From assembly GCF_000013365.1 (NCBI RefSeq), contig NC_007778.1, positions 868,001 through 932,000 of the forward strand: a stretch of DNA of 64,000 bases, written 5' to 3'. Source of the stretch: Rhodopseudomonas palustris HaA2 (GTDB taxonomy: Bacteria; Pseudomonadota; Alphaproteobacteria; Rhizobiales; Xanthobacteraceae). Each line of letters opens with the position of its first letter. Position 1 is the stretch's first letter. The notes beneath the pieces were generated by a model. The model made no database searches, had not been told where the DNA came from, and was given only the letters and a program-made list of their open reading frames with translations. Shown here in pieces: positions 45,101 through 54,000 of the stretch. Made by a program: the position numbers and the translations under genes.

Positions 45101-48100
45101 ACACCGTCGCGTTTGGTGACGGCGACGACCAGGTCAAGGGCGGCGCCGGCAACGACATGCTGTATGGCGGCGGCGACGACGACTTCGTCTCGGGCGGCGA
45201 GGGCGACGACTACCTCCAGGGCAACGCCGGCGACGACGAGCTGCTCGGCGGCGCCGGCAACGACACCCTGCTGGGCGGCGCCGGCGACGACACGATCGAC
45301 GGCGGCGACGGCATCGACACGGCGGACTACGCGTTCGATATCGCGGGGGTCACGGTCGATCTGTCGGCGGGCGAAGCGTCTGGCGACGACGCCGGCTACG
45401 ACACGCTCGTCGCCATCGAGAATGTCACCGGCGGCGCCGGCGACGACACCCTGATCGGCGATGGCAACGCCAACGTGCTGTCCGGCGGCGCCGGCGACGA
45501 CGTGCTGAGCGGCGGCGGCGGTGCCGATACGCTGATCGGTGGCGACGGCGACGACGTGTTGCTGGCCGGCGCGCTGGACGCCGTCCTGGCCGGTGCCGGC
45601 GACGACCGCATCGAGGTAACCACCGACGGCGGCGCCCCCGCGACTATCGACGGCGGCGACGGCGACGACATTCTGCGGCTCGCGGGTGCCGGCGCGGGCG
45701 CGCTCGACGCCACCGCGGCGGTCGAAACCCTCATCGTGACCGGCGGCACCTGGACGGTGGCCGGCAGTGCCGCCTATGACGACATCACGATCGGAACCGG
45801 GGCGACGGTGACATCGCAGATCGTGCTGAGCGACAGCGATCTGCTGACCATCGACGTCGGTGGCGCCGTCACGACATCGACCACCAGCACGCAGCCGTCG
45901 ATCTTGTGGAACGGACCTTCGGCCGGCGCCGTGATCGACAATTCCGGCACGATCAGCCAGACCTATTCCGGCGGCACGGCGATCGCCGACGGCCAGGCGG
46001 CGGTCGGCGGCGAGTGGAATCTGACGATCCACAATCGCGCCGGAGGCGTCGTCTCGGCGAAGACGGCAATCGACCTGTCGCTCGATCTCGGCGGCGGCTC
46101 GATCGATATCGTCAACGAGGGAGTCATCGCCTCCTCGGTGACGAACGGCGTCGCGGTCTCTCTTTTGGGTGCCAACGGCGCTGCCGCCTTGACCAACGCG
46201 ACGAGCGGAGAACTGTCGTCGATCGGCAACACCGTCGTGGTCAACGGAAACCTGCAGGGTGGAACGACGACCATCGAGAATGCCGGCAGCATCTCCTCCA
46301 GCCAGGGCAACGGCGTGTCCATCAACGCGACGAACGGCGACGTCGCGCTCGTCAATAGCGGCACGATTTCCGCATCCAGCGCGTCGAAATATGCGGTCGA
46401 AGCCGCGGTCTCCAACGGCACGGTCGCGATCGACAATGGCGGCGCCATCGGCAAGATGAGCCTGCAAACCCGAACCGCCACGGCAGCGATCACCCTCGAC
46501 AACCACGAGGGCGGGTCGATCGGCGCGGTCGCGCTGTCCCTCAGCGCAACCGGATCGGCGATCACCCTCGCCAACCACGAGGGCGCGTCGATCGCCTCGG
46601 TCACGACGGCCAGCAGTTCGGCCGGCGAGGTGACCATCATCAACGACGGAACGCTGGGCGCTACGACGCTCGGCGGAGCGGCGAATCTGGTCAACAGTGC
46701 CACCGGCGTCATCACCGGCGGTGAACAGATCCTCAAGCTCGCCAGCGGCGGCAACGTCTCGATCACGAACGAGGGACTGATCGAGAGCACCACCGCCAAG
46801 AAGACTGCTGTCTACTTGTCGTCCACGTCGGTGGTCGACTTGACGATCGACAATGCGGCCGGGGCGGTCATGACCTCGGCCGGAGACACACTGAGGACGA
46901 TCACGCGAAACGGCAGCACCGTGGTCGTCAACAACGACGGAACGATCCAATCGACCAGCGGTACGACGACCGGGTCGGCCGTCTCGCTGACGATCAGCAG
47001 CGGCGGGGGTACGTCGATCCTGAACAACGGCGTCACCGGTGTGATCCGCAGCAACGGCAAGGAAATCGTGGTCGTGACCGCGCCGGAAGTCGTCAATGCC
47101 GGTCAGATCTACGCCACCGGCTACAAGAGCGACGCGGTGGTCGCCACCGTCGTCGACAACCTCGCCGGAGGCCTCATCGAGGGGTCCCGCCACGCGATCA
47201 CCGGCGAGGCGGGCGCGACGGTGACCAATGCGGCCGGCGCGACCCTGCGCGGTCGCGACGGATCGGGCATCAATATCGACAACGATGCGACGGTCGCGGA
47301 AACCGTTTACGTCACCAATCACGGGTTGATCAGTGGCGAGGCTGTCGACGGCGGCGGGTTGGACTCGGAGTCGGACGGTGATGCCATCGACGTCGACGGA
47401 CTTCTGGTGCTCGACAACTACGGCACCATCCAGGGTCTCGGCGCCGACGGCTATCACAAAGGCGAGCCGAACGTGTCGGAAGGCATTGCGATCGGCGGCG
47501 GCACGATCCGCAACTATGCCGGCGCGACGATCTACGGCTACGGCCGCGCCATCCAGGCCGACGACAGCGAGAACGGCGGCGCCCTCGCCCAAACCACCAT
47601 CGCCAATGCCGGCCTGATCCAGGGCGACGGCCATGGGCCGGAAGGCGTGACGCCCGAGGACGAAGAGCTCTTCGCCGGTCGCATCCGCGGCGGCGAGGCG
47701 ATCAATCTCGTCGGCGACTGGGCCGACAGCGTCAGCAACAGCGCGACCGGCGTGATCATCGGCGGCGTCAAGATGGGCGGCGGCGCCGACACGCTCGTCA
47801 ATGACGGCAGCATGACCGCCACCGGCGGCTCGGCGGTCGATCTCGGCGACGGCGACGACCTGTTCGTCAATCGCGGCACCGTGACCGGCGACGTGCTGGC
47901 CGGCGCCGGCAACGACGAGGTCATCAACGTCTCGACCGGCCGCATCATCGGCGATCTCGTCATGGGCGACGGCAACGACAAGCTGGGCCAGTCCGGCGTG
48001 ATGTCCGGCGATGTCGATATGGGCGATGGTGATGACGTCGTGAACCTCTATGTCGGCGCGAGCGTCGGCGGCGCCGTGCTGCTCGGCAGCGGCAACGACC

Positions 48101-50790
48101 TGCTGACGGCGAGCGCCTATGGCGACTTCGTGGTCGACGCAGGCGACGGCGACGACACCGTCGCGTTTGGTGACGGCGACGACCAGGTCAAGGGCGGCGC
48201 CGGCAACGACATGCTGTATGGCGGCGGCGGCGACGACTTCGTCTCGGGTGGCGACGGCGACGACTACCTCCAGGGCAACGCCGGCGACGACGAACTGCTC
48301 GGCGGCGCCGGCAACGACACCTTGCTCGGCGGCGCCGGCGACGACACGCTCGACGGCGGCGACGGCATCGACACGGCGGACTACGCGTTCGATCTGGCCG
48401 GCATCACGGTCGACTTCGCCGCGGGCACAGTGGTGGGCGACGACCAGGGCGCGGACGAATTGATCGACATCGAGAAGGTGATCGGCGGCGCCGGCGATGA
48501 CCTGTTCATCGTCGCGGCCGGCGGCAGCATTCCGGCCGGCATCGACGGCGGCGACGGCGACGACACGGTGGTGCTCGGCGGCAGCGGGAGCGCGACGCTT
48601 GCCGCGACGACAGCGGTCGAGTCCCTGGAGGTCGCGGGCGGCTCGTGGAAGGTGACCAACAGCGCCGCCTACACCGATATCACCATCGAGAACGGCGCGA
48701 CCGTCACCAGCACGATCTTCGTCAGCGGAACCGATCACGTTGTGGTCGAGGCCGGCGGAACGATCAGCAGCAACACGGTCGGCTCCAATGGCGGCGCAAT
48801 CAATTGGAACGATGTCTCGACCGACGTGGTCATCGACAATTATGGCACCATGACCGCCGGCGGAAATTCCGGCCAAGTGATCAGGTCCACCGCGACGACG
48901 ACCACCGGTGATCCGCGCCACATCACCATCAACAACTACGAGGGCGGGGTGATGACGGCCAGCGCCGGCGTTCTCACGATCGGCTCGCGGCTGAGCAGCG
49001 GATCAATCGTCGTCAACAACGACGGACTGATGGAGGCGACCGCGGCGGCCGGCCGGGCACTCAGCTTCGTCAGCACGACGATGCCGGTCGTCGTGAACAA
49101 CGGGGCCACGGGTGTCATCCGCGCCGTTGCGGGCCAGGACGTGATCGCCTGCAGCGAAGGCATGATCATCCGGAACGCCGGGCAGATCGTCAACGCGGCG
49201 GAGGTCGCTGGCGGTTCGACGGGCGGTGACGCCATCGAGGCGTGGGTGAACGTTGTCATCGACAATCTGGCCGGTGGCCTGATCGAAGGGAATCGCCACG
49301 GCATCACCGGCGAGGAAGAGATCACGATCACCAACGCGGAAGGCGCGGTGATCTCCGGCCGTAACGGGTCGGGCATCAACTTCGACACCACCCTGGCGGG
49401 CGACGGCCCGGTCGTGGTGACGAATTACGGCACCATCCGCGGCGCCGCCGAGCGCAATGTGCCAGATACGACCGCGAGCGACATCGACGGCGACGGCATC
49501 GACGTCGACGCTGCCGTGTTCATCGAAAATTACGGGCGGATCGAAGCCCTCGGGGCGAAAGGCTACAAGAAGGGCGCGGAGAATTTCTCGGAAGGGATTG
49601 CGGCCGGCGGCGGCGAGATCCGGAACCATGTCGGCGCGTCCATCTACAGTGTGGACCACGCAATTCTGGTCGACAACGGCTCGGGAGGCTGGGGCTATCT
49701 CGCCACCGTCATCCAGAACGACGGGTCGATCGAGGGACGCGATGGCTTCGGCATCAAGCTGGTCGGCGACTTCGACGACACCCTGACCAGCACCGGCACG
49801 ATCATCGGCGGCAACGGCACGGCGATCGACATGGGCGGCGGCAACGACATTGTCGCTCTGTCCGGCGCCTCGGCGGTCACCGGCAAAATCCTGCTCGGGG
49901 CTGGTGACGACGTCTTCACGGGGGCGGCGCAGGCCGAGACGGTCGACGGCGGTGCCGGCGCCGACATGATCTCCGGCGGCGCGGGCGACGACGTCCTCGA
50001 CGGCGGCGACGGCGACGACCTGCTGCGCGGTGGCGACGGCGACGACACCATCGTCGGCGGCGAAGGCTTCGACGTGCTCGACCTGTCGGACGCCACCGGG
50101 GCGGTGACGCTCAATCTCGCAGCCGGCACCGTCAGCGGCGCCGGCATCGGCACCGATCACTTCAGCTCGATCGAGAGCTTCGTGTTCGGCGCCGGCAACG
50201 ACGTCATCACCGGCGGCAACGGCGACGACAGCCTCGACGGCGGCGCCGGCAACGACACCATCGCCGGCGGCAACGGCAACGACACGCTCTCCGGTGGCGA
50301 CGGCAACGACGCGATCGACGGCGGTTCGGGCAACGACATCGTCGATGGCGGGCTCGGCAACGACACGCTGAAGGGCGGTTCGGGCAACGACGTGATCGCG
50401 GCCGGCGACGGCGACGACACGGTCGACGCCGGCTCCGGCGACGACATCGTCACCGGCGGTCTCGGCAACGATACGCTGAAGGGCGGGTCGGGCGCCGACA
50501 TCATCACCGGCGGCGCCGGCAACGACATCCTGACCGGCGGTTCCGGCGCGGACGTCTTCGTGTTCGCGGCCGGCTTCGGCAAGGACACCGTCACCGACTT
50601 CGTCACCACGGGGTCGTCGGCCGATCTGCTGCAGTTCTCCACCGACATGTTCGCCGACTTCGCCGACGTGATGTCGCACACCGCGCAGGTCGGCAGCAGC
50701 GTGGTGGTCACGCTGGACGCCGACACCAGCATCACGCTGGCCAACGTCCAGATGACCTCGCTCGCCGCCGACGACTTCCGCTTCGTCTGA
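42133..50790 (+). CDS. Giant RTX protein of beta-helix and calcium-repeat modules, no recognised enzyme
   Basis: The product is 2885 aa and has no signal peptide. The N-terminus (1-215; AGSIAFTGFNADGADNLAFV, IYFTDAEWTGSAFNAGES) is the beta domain often found at the start of NucH-type exported proteins, but no nuclease follows. Two Calx-beta domains come next (about 219-335 and 338-462). Then beta-helix segments with N-x-G-T-I strands alternate with RTX blocks: helix (about 470-920), RTX (920-1155), helix (1160-1920), RTX (1920-2135), helix (2140-2570), RTX (2570-2810), secretion C-terminus. A 1.02-kb segment occurs twice. It may be a surface adhesin, biofilm matrix or S-layer-like protein; this is inference. 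AAGGAG lies 8 bases before the start. Confidence 0.9.
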   Translation: MSLTAGSIAFTGFNADGADNLAFVVLEPIVAGTEIYFTDAEWTGSAFNAGESRLTWTATSDLAAGTVVTLDNLYDTSPPTTNIGTISFSLSSFLQVDNVNEIIYAYVGTPSTPTAFLAAIANDSFANGFGTLDGTGLIEGVTAISLFGNDADADIGAYNGPRVGPSNFADYLPLINDRANWITQDAGGNQNADGVAPDAPFPTTAFLGDPNTQFIGFAANSLTVSQSEGDVGTRAFTFTVERSGTGGTLGEVSFSGVLIPGSTDADDFGGALPTTFSGTIADGASSAVVTIVVSGDAGYEPDQSFALVLKTASNAAAPVAIGASYGGASDTATGTIVNDDTVQFVNFSDGSLALSQAEGNVGALNTLTFVVERSGTAGTTGDLAFSGTVTLGTASDSDFGGPVPVGFSGVIPAGQSTATVTLTIAGDIEIESSETVILELTAVSNAEANTALGSGAVATGIIANDDLTLAAGQTLVVPLVIAGSEHFVVEAGATVQSGLQFADLTTGAALDNAGTILSDTGSVPVAGTSQLTTGDITILNRETGVIRAAEFGSGAIVLTSSDSSGDASTFVLDNAGLIDGGNGVSLRLTDLDFDSVVIHNRQTGEIIGELRAAEGIRRVDGVAVGNPDIVKIYNDGRIVILPDANGEYGGDAIDFASGGGTVVNSATGYIEGSRHGITGNRGSIVENDGTIVGRNGSAINIDNDGTESQRVHVTNHGTLQGKSAAYDDSDGDAIDADGLLTLDNYGTIEGLGANGYHNGEPNVSEGLAIGGGTIRNYAGATIYGYGRAIQADDSENGGALAQTTIVNSGLIQGDGHGPEGVTPEEEELFAGRIRGGEAINLVGDWADSVSNSATGVIIGGVKLGGGADTLVNDGNMTATGGSAVDLGDGDDLFVNRGTVTGDVLAGAGNDEIINVSTGRILGDLVMGDGNDKLGNSGLIVGDIEMGDGDDVVNLYVGTSVGGTIVLGSGNDLLTASANGDFVVDAGDGDDTVAFGDGDDQVKGGAGNDMLYGGGDDDFVSGGEGDDYLQGNAGDDELLGGAGNDTLLGGAGDDTIDGGDGIDTADYAFDIAGVTVDLSAGEASGDDAGYDTLVAIENVTGGAGDDTLIGDGNANVLSGGAGDDVLSGGGGADTLIGGDGDDVLLAGALDAVLAGAGDDRIEVTTDGGAPATIDGGDGDDILRLAGAGAGALDATAAVETLIVTGGTWTVAGSAAYDDITIGTGATVTSQIVLSDSDLLTIDVGGAVTTSTTSTQPSILWNGPSAGAVIDNSGTISQTYSGGTAIADGQAAVGGEWNLTIHNRAGGVVSAKTAIDLSLDLGGGSIDIVNEGVIASSVTNGVAVSLLGANGAAALTNATSGELSSIGNTVVVNGNLQGGTTTIENAGSISSSQGNGVSINATNGDVALVNSGTISASSASKYAVEAAVSNGTVAIDNGGAIGKMSLQTRTATAAITLDNHEGGSIGAVALSLSATGSAITLANHEGASIASVTTASSSAGEVTIINDGTLGATTLGGAANLVNSATGVITGGEQILKLASGGNVSITNEGLIESTTAKKTAVYLSSTSVVDLTIDNAAGAVMTSAGDTLRTITRNGSTVVVNNDGTIQSTSGTTTGSAVSLTISSGGGTSILNNGVTGVIRSNGKEIVVVTAPEVVNAGQIYATGYKSDAVVATVVDNLAGGLIEGSRHAITGEAGATVTNAAGATLRGRDGSGINIDNDATVAETVYVTNHGLISGEAVDGGGLDSESDGDAIDVDGLLVLDNYGTIQGLGADGYHKGEPNVSEGIAIGGGTIRNYAGATIYGYGRAIQADDSENGGALAQTTIANAGLIQGDGHGPEGVTPEDEELFAGRIRGGEAINLVGDWADSVSNSATGVIIGGVKMGGGADTLVNDGSMTATGGSAVDLGDGDDLFVNRGTVTGDVLAGAGNDEVINVSTGRIIGDLVMGDGNDKLGQSGVMSGDVDMGDGDDVVNLYVGASVGGAVLLGSGNDLLTASAYGDFVVDAGDGDDTVAFGDGDDQVKGGAGNDMLYGGGGDDFVSGGDGDDYLQGNAGDDELLGGAGNDTLLGGAGDDTLDGGDGIDTADYAFDLAGITVDFAAGTVVGDDQGADELIDIEKVIGGAGDDLFIVAAGGSIPAGIDGGDGDDTVVLGGSGSATLAATTAVESLEVAGGSWKVTNSAAYTDITIENGATVTSTIFVSGTDHVVVEAGGTISSNTVGSNGGAINWNDVSTDVVIDNYGTMTAGGNSGQVIRSTATTTTGDPRHITINNYEGGVMTASAGVLTIGSRLSSGSIVVNNDGLMEATAAAGRALSFVSTTMPVVVNNGATGVIRAVAGQDVIACSEGMIIRNAGQIVNAAEVAGGSTGGDAIEAWVNVVIDNLAGGLIEGNRHGITGEEEITITNAEGAVISGRNGSGINFDTTLAGDGPVVVTNYGTIRGAAERNVPDTTASDIDGDGIDVDAAVFIENYGRIEALGAKGYKKGAENFSEGIAAGGGEIRNHVGASIYSVDHAILVDNGSGGWGYLATVIQNDGSIEGRDGFGIKLVGDFDDTLTSTGTIIGGNGTAIDMGGGNDIVALSGASAVTGKILLGAGDDVFTGAAQAETVDGGAGADMISGGAGDDVLDGGDGDDLLRGGDGDDTIVGGEGFDVLDLSDATGAVTLNLAAGTVSGAGIGTDHFSSIESFVFGAGNDVITGGNGDDSLDGGAGNDTIAGGNGNDTLSGGDGNDAIDGGSGNDIVDGGLGNDTLKGGSGNDVIAAGDGDDTVDAGSGDDIVTGGLGNDTLKGGSGADIITGGAGNDILTGGSGADVFVFAAGFGKDTVTDFVTTGSSADLLQFSTDMFADFADVMSHTAQVGSSVVVTLDADTSITLANVQMTSLAADDFRFV
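44320..45340 (+). repeat. Internal duplication in the second RTX gene, copy A
   Basis: This segment encodes GYHNGEPNVSEGLAIGGGTIRN through the RTX run to GGDGIDTADYAF. It matches 47374-48394 at a constant offset of 3054 bases at both ends checked (44407/47461 and 45307/48361), so there is no net insertion or deletion, and most codons are identical. Related but diverged copies lie at about 40029-40600 (first RTX gene) and 49488-49830. Confidence 0.85.
47374..48394 (+). repeat. Internal duplication in the second RTX gene, copy B
   Basis: Second copy of the 1.02-kb module, encoding GYHKGEPNVSEGIAIGGG through GGDGIDTADYAF. Differences from copy A are mostly synonymous or conservative. Confidence 0.85.
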
Positions 50791-50937
50791 GCGAGTTAAC
50801 CGTCCCCACGACAACGAAGGGAGCGCGCACGCCGCGCTCCCTTCACGACGTTTCCGGCGTCGGGCAGACGCGGCGGCTCGGCTGCGGGCGCGTCATCGGA
50901 ATTACGAACAGACGCGAATCCGCCGATGCAGATCGGC
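50065..50937 (+). repeat. About 870-bp direct repeat: RTX C-terminus plus 3' flank, copy after RTX gene 2
   Basis: It covers the last 726 bases of the second RTX gene (from GFDVLDLS to the stop), the hairpin and about 100 further bases ending GCAGATCGGC. The same block is at 53990-54860. The coding part also matches 41074-41799, exactly 726 bases in all three genes. Confidence 0.88.
50816..50844. terminator. Hairpin after the second RTX gene
   Basis: GAAGGGAGCGCG-CACGC-CGCGCTCCCTTC, a 12-bp stem 25 bases after the stop, without a T run. Confidence 0.75.
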
Positions 50938-51004
50938 TGGTCGAGAAAGCGGCCGCCGCGACGTTGCGGTCGCAGCAGATGCCATCGTCCCAGGAAAGCT
51001 CATC

Positions 51005-54000
51005 ATGTCTGATATCGTTCTTCTCGCGCATCGCGGCAGCAACCCCTATCCGGATCATTCGCGCGACGCCTATGTCTGGGCGATCGACTGCGGCGCCGAC
51101 TTCATCGAGCCGGATCTCTATCTGACCAAGGACGGCGTGCTGGTCTCCAGCCACGACAACCACAATTATTCCAATCTGAGCTACGCCGAGGCGAAAGCCC
51201 TCGAGCCGTCGCTGCTGACGTTCGGCGAGATCATCGAGCTCGTGAAGGCGATGTCGATCGAGACCGGCCGCGACATCGGCATCGTTCCCGAGACCAAGAG
51301 CACCGACTACGCCACCAGCGAAGCCGTGATCAAGGAGTTGATCGCCCACGACTTCACCGATCCGGACCGGGTCGTGATCCAGAGTTTTGCGTCGACCAAT
51401 TTGCAGCAATTGCACGACACCATCATGCCGCAATACGGCGTCGACATCCCGCTGGCCTATCTCGGCAGCGGCATTGCGAATCCGGGCCAGATCGCGACCT
51501 TTGCGGACTACGCCGCGCCCAGCGTCGGCTCGTTCACCGCGGCCGACGTCGCGGCCGCGCATGCCGCCGGCCTCAAGGTGGTGGCCTGGACGATTCTCGG
51601 GGCCCGGTCCGACATCCAGAGCCTGATCGACATGGGCGTGGACGCGGTCTTCGTCGACGATACCCGGCTCGCCCGCGCCAGCATCGAGGCGATCGCCGGC
51701 GCCAACGTCGTCTACGGAACGCCGGAAATCGACGGCGCCTCCGGCACCGCCGGCAACGACGTGGTCTACGCCATGCAGGGCGATGACATCGTCTGGTCCG
51801 GGGCCGGCGACGATCTGGTCTATGGCGACGGCGGCGACGACGCTCTGTTCGGCGGCGCCGGCAACGACATCCTGGTCGGCGGTTCGGGCACCGATCTGCT
51901 GTCCGGCGACGCCGGTCGCGACGTTCTCGACGGCGGCGCCGGCAACGATGTCGTGCTGGCGAGCGGCGACACCGTGCTGTTCCGCCGTGGCTCGGGCATC
52001 GACCTTGTCGCGCTCGACGCCGCCAGCAGCATCGACTTCCAGGACATCGACTCGCGCGCCATCACGGTGATACGCGACGGCGCCGATCTGATCGTCCGCA
52101 TCGGCGACGACGCGCTGGTGATCCGTAACGGCGCCGGCAATGCCGCGAGCCTGCCCGGCGCGGTGAGTTTTGCCGACGGCGTGACGCTCACCGCCACCGA
52201 GCTGCTGGCGCGCGCCACGAGCGGCACCGACGCCGGCGTCACCGCCGCGCTGCCGGCGCTCGAACAGCTGCTCGCCGCTGCGCCCGATCTCGCCGTCGAG
52301 CCCCCGGTGGTCGTCGAGACCAACCTCATCGTCAATGGCGGCTTCGAGGATCTGACCGGGGCCAACAACGGAGCGAGTTGGGGCTATCGCAACACCAATC
52401 CGGCCGGCGTCATTCCCGGCTGGGTCAACCGCGGTGACACCCGCGCGGAAGTCCACAAGGATACGGTCGGCGGCATCGGCGCGGCGGAAGGAACCTATTG
52501 GTTCGACCTGGAAGGCGCGCCCACCAACGCCAAACTGGTGCAGACCGTCGCCGGCGTCGAACAGGGCGCGACCTATCAGCTCAGCTTCAGGATCGCCGAC
52601 ACCGACACCGCGCAGACGACCGACTCCGTCAAGGTCTATTGGGGCGGCGAACTGATCTATACGGGAACGCCGAAGAACAAGTGGCAGGAGATCACCATCG
52701 ACGTGATCGGCGGCGACGGTGACGGCTTCAACACGCTGACCTTCGAAAGCGTGACGCCGAGTCCGAACGGCGCCGGCGTGGCGCTCGACGACGTGGCGCT
52801 GATCCGGCTGCAGGAGAGCCCCAATCTGATCGTGAACGGCAGCTTCGAGGACCTCACCGGCGCCAACAACGGCAATTGGAGCGGCGATTGGGGCTACCGC
52901 AACAACAGCGGCGTCATTCCGGGTTGGACCCAGGTCGAAACCTCCGCCGGCGGTCGCGCCGAACTGCACTTCGACACCCAGAACGGCGTGTCGGCCGCGG
53001 ACGGCAATGTCTGGTTCGATATGGACGGCAACGGCAACAACGCCAGGCTGGTGCAGACCGTCGCCGGCGTCGAGGCCGGCGCCACCTACCGGCTGACCTT
53101 TTCGATCGCCGACGCCGACGCCAGCACCACCGATGACGGCGTGCGCGTCTATTGGGGCGGCCAGGTCGTGTATGAAGGTGTGCCGACCAGCATCTGGCAG
53201 AAAATCACGATCGAGGTCGTGGGCAATGCCGGCGACGGAACCAATCAGCTGATCTTCCAGGGCACCGAAACCAGCCTGAACGGCTACGGCGCCGCGCTCG
53301 ACGATATTTCGCTGCGCAAGATCGCCGATGCGCCGCCGCCCAACACCGCGCCGGTCGCGGCCGACGACGGCGCTCCGGCGACCGACTTTGGTGCGGCGCT
53401 GACCATCGCCGCCGCCACCTTGCTGGCCAATGATACGGATGCCGACGGCGACGCGCTGGTGATCCTGTCGGTGGCGGCCGGCGTCGGCGGCACGGTCGCG
53501 CTGGACGCCGACCGCAATGTCGTGTTCACCCCGGCCGAAGGCTTTTCGGGCGAGGCGTCGTTCAGCTATGTGGCATCCGACGGCCGAGGCGGCACCGCCA
53601 CGGCGGACGTCACCGTCGTGGTGGCGCGGCGGGTGCTCTCGGGCACGCCCGGCGACGACGTGATCATCAGCACGTCCGGCGACGACGTGATCGACGGTGG
53701 CGATGGCGTCGATACCGTGAGCTATGCGGCTTCGGCCGCCGGCGTCGACGTCGACCTTGCGGCCGGCGTCGCCTCCGGTGACGGCAACGATACGCTGTCG
53801 AGCATCGAGTCGGTGATCGGCTCGGCGCATGACGACCGGCTGAGCGGCAACGACGCCGCCAACCTGCTCGACGGCGGCGACGGCGACGACATCCTGTCCG
53901 GCGGTCTCGGCAACGACGTCCTCAACGGCGGTCTCGGCAATGACATCATCACCGGCGGCGCCGGTGACGACACCATCGACGGCGGCGCGGGCTTCGACAC

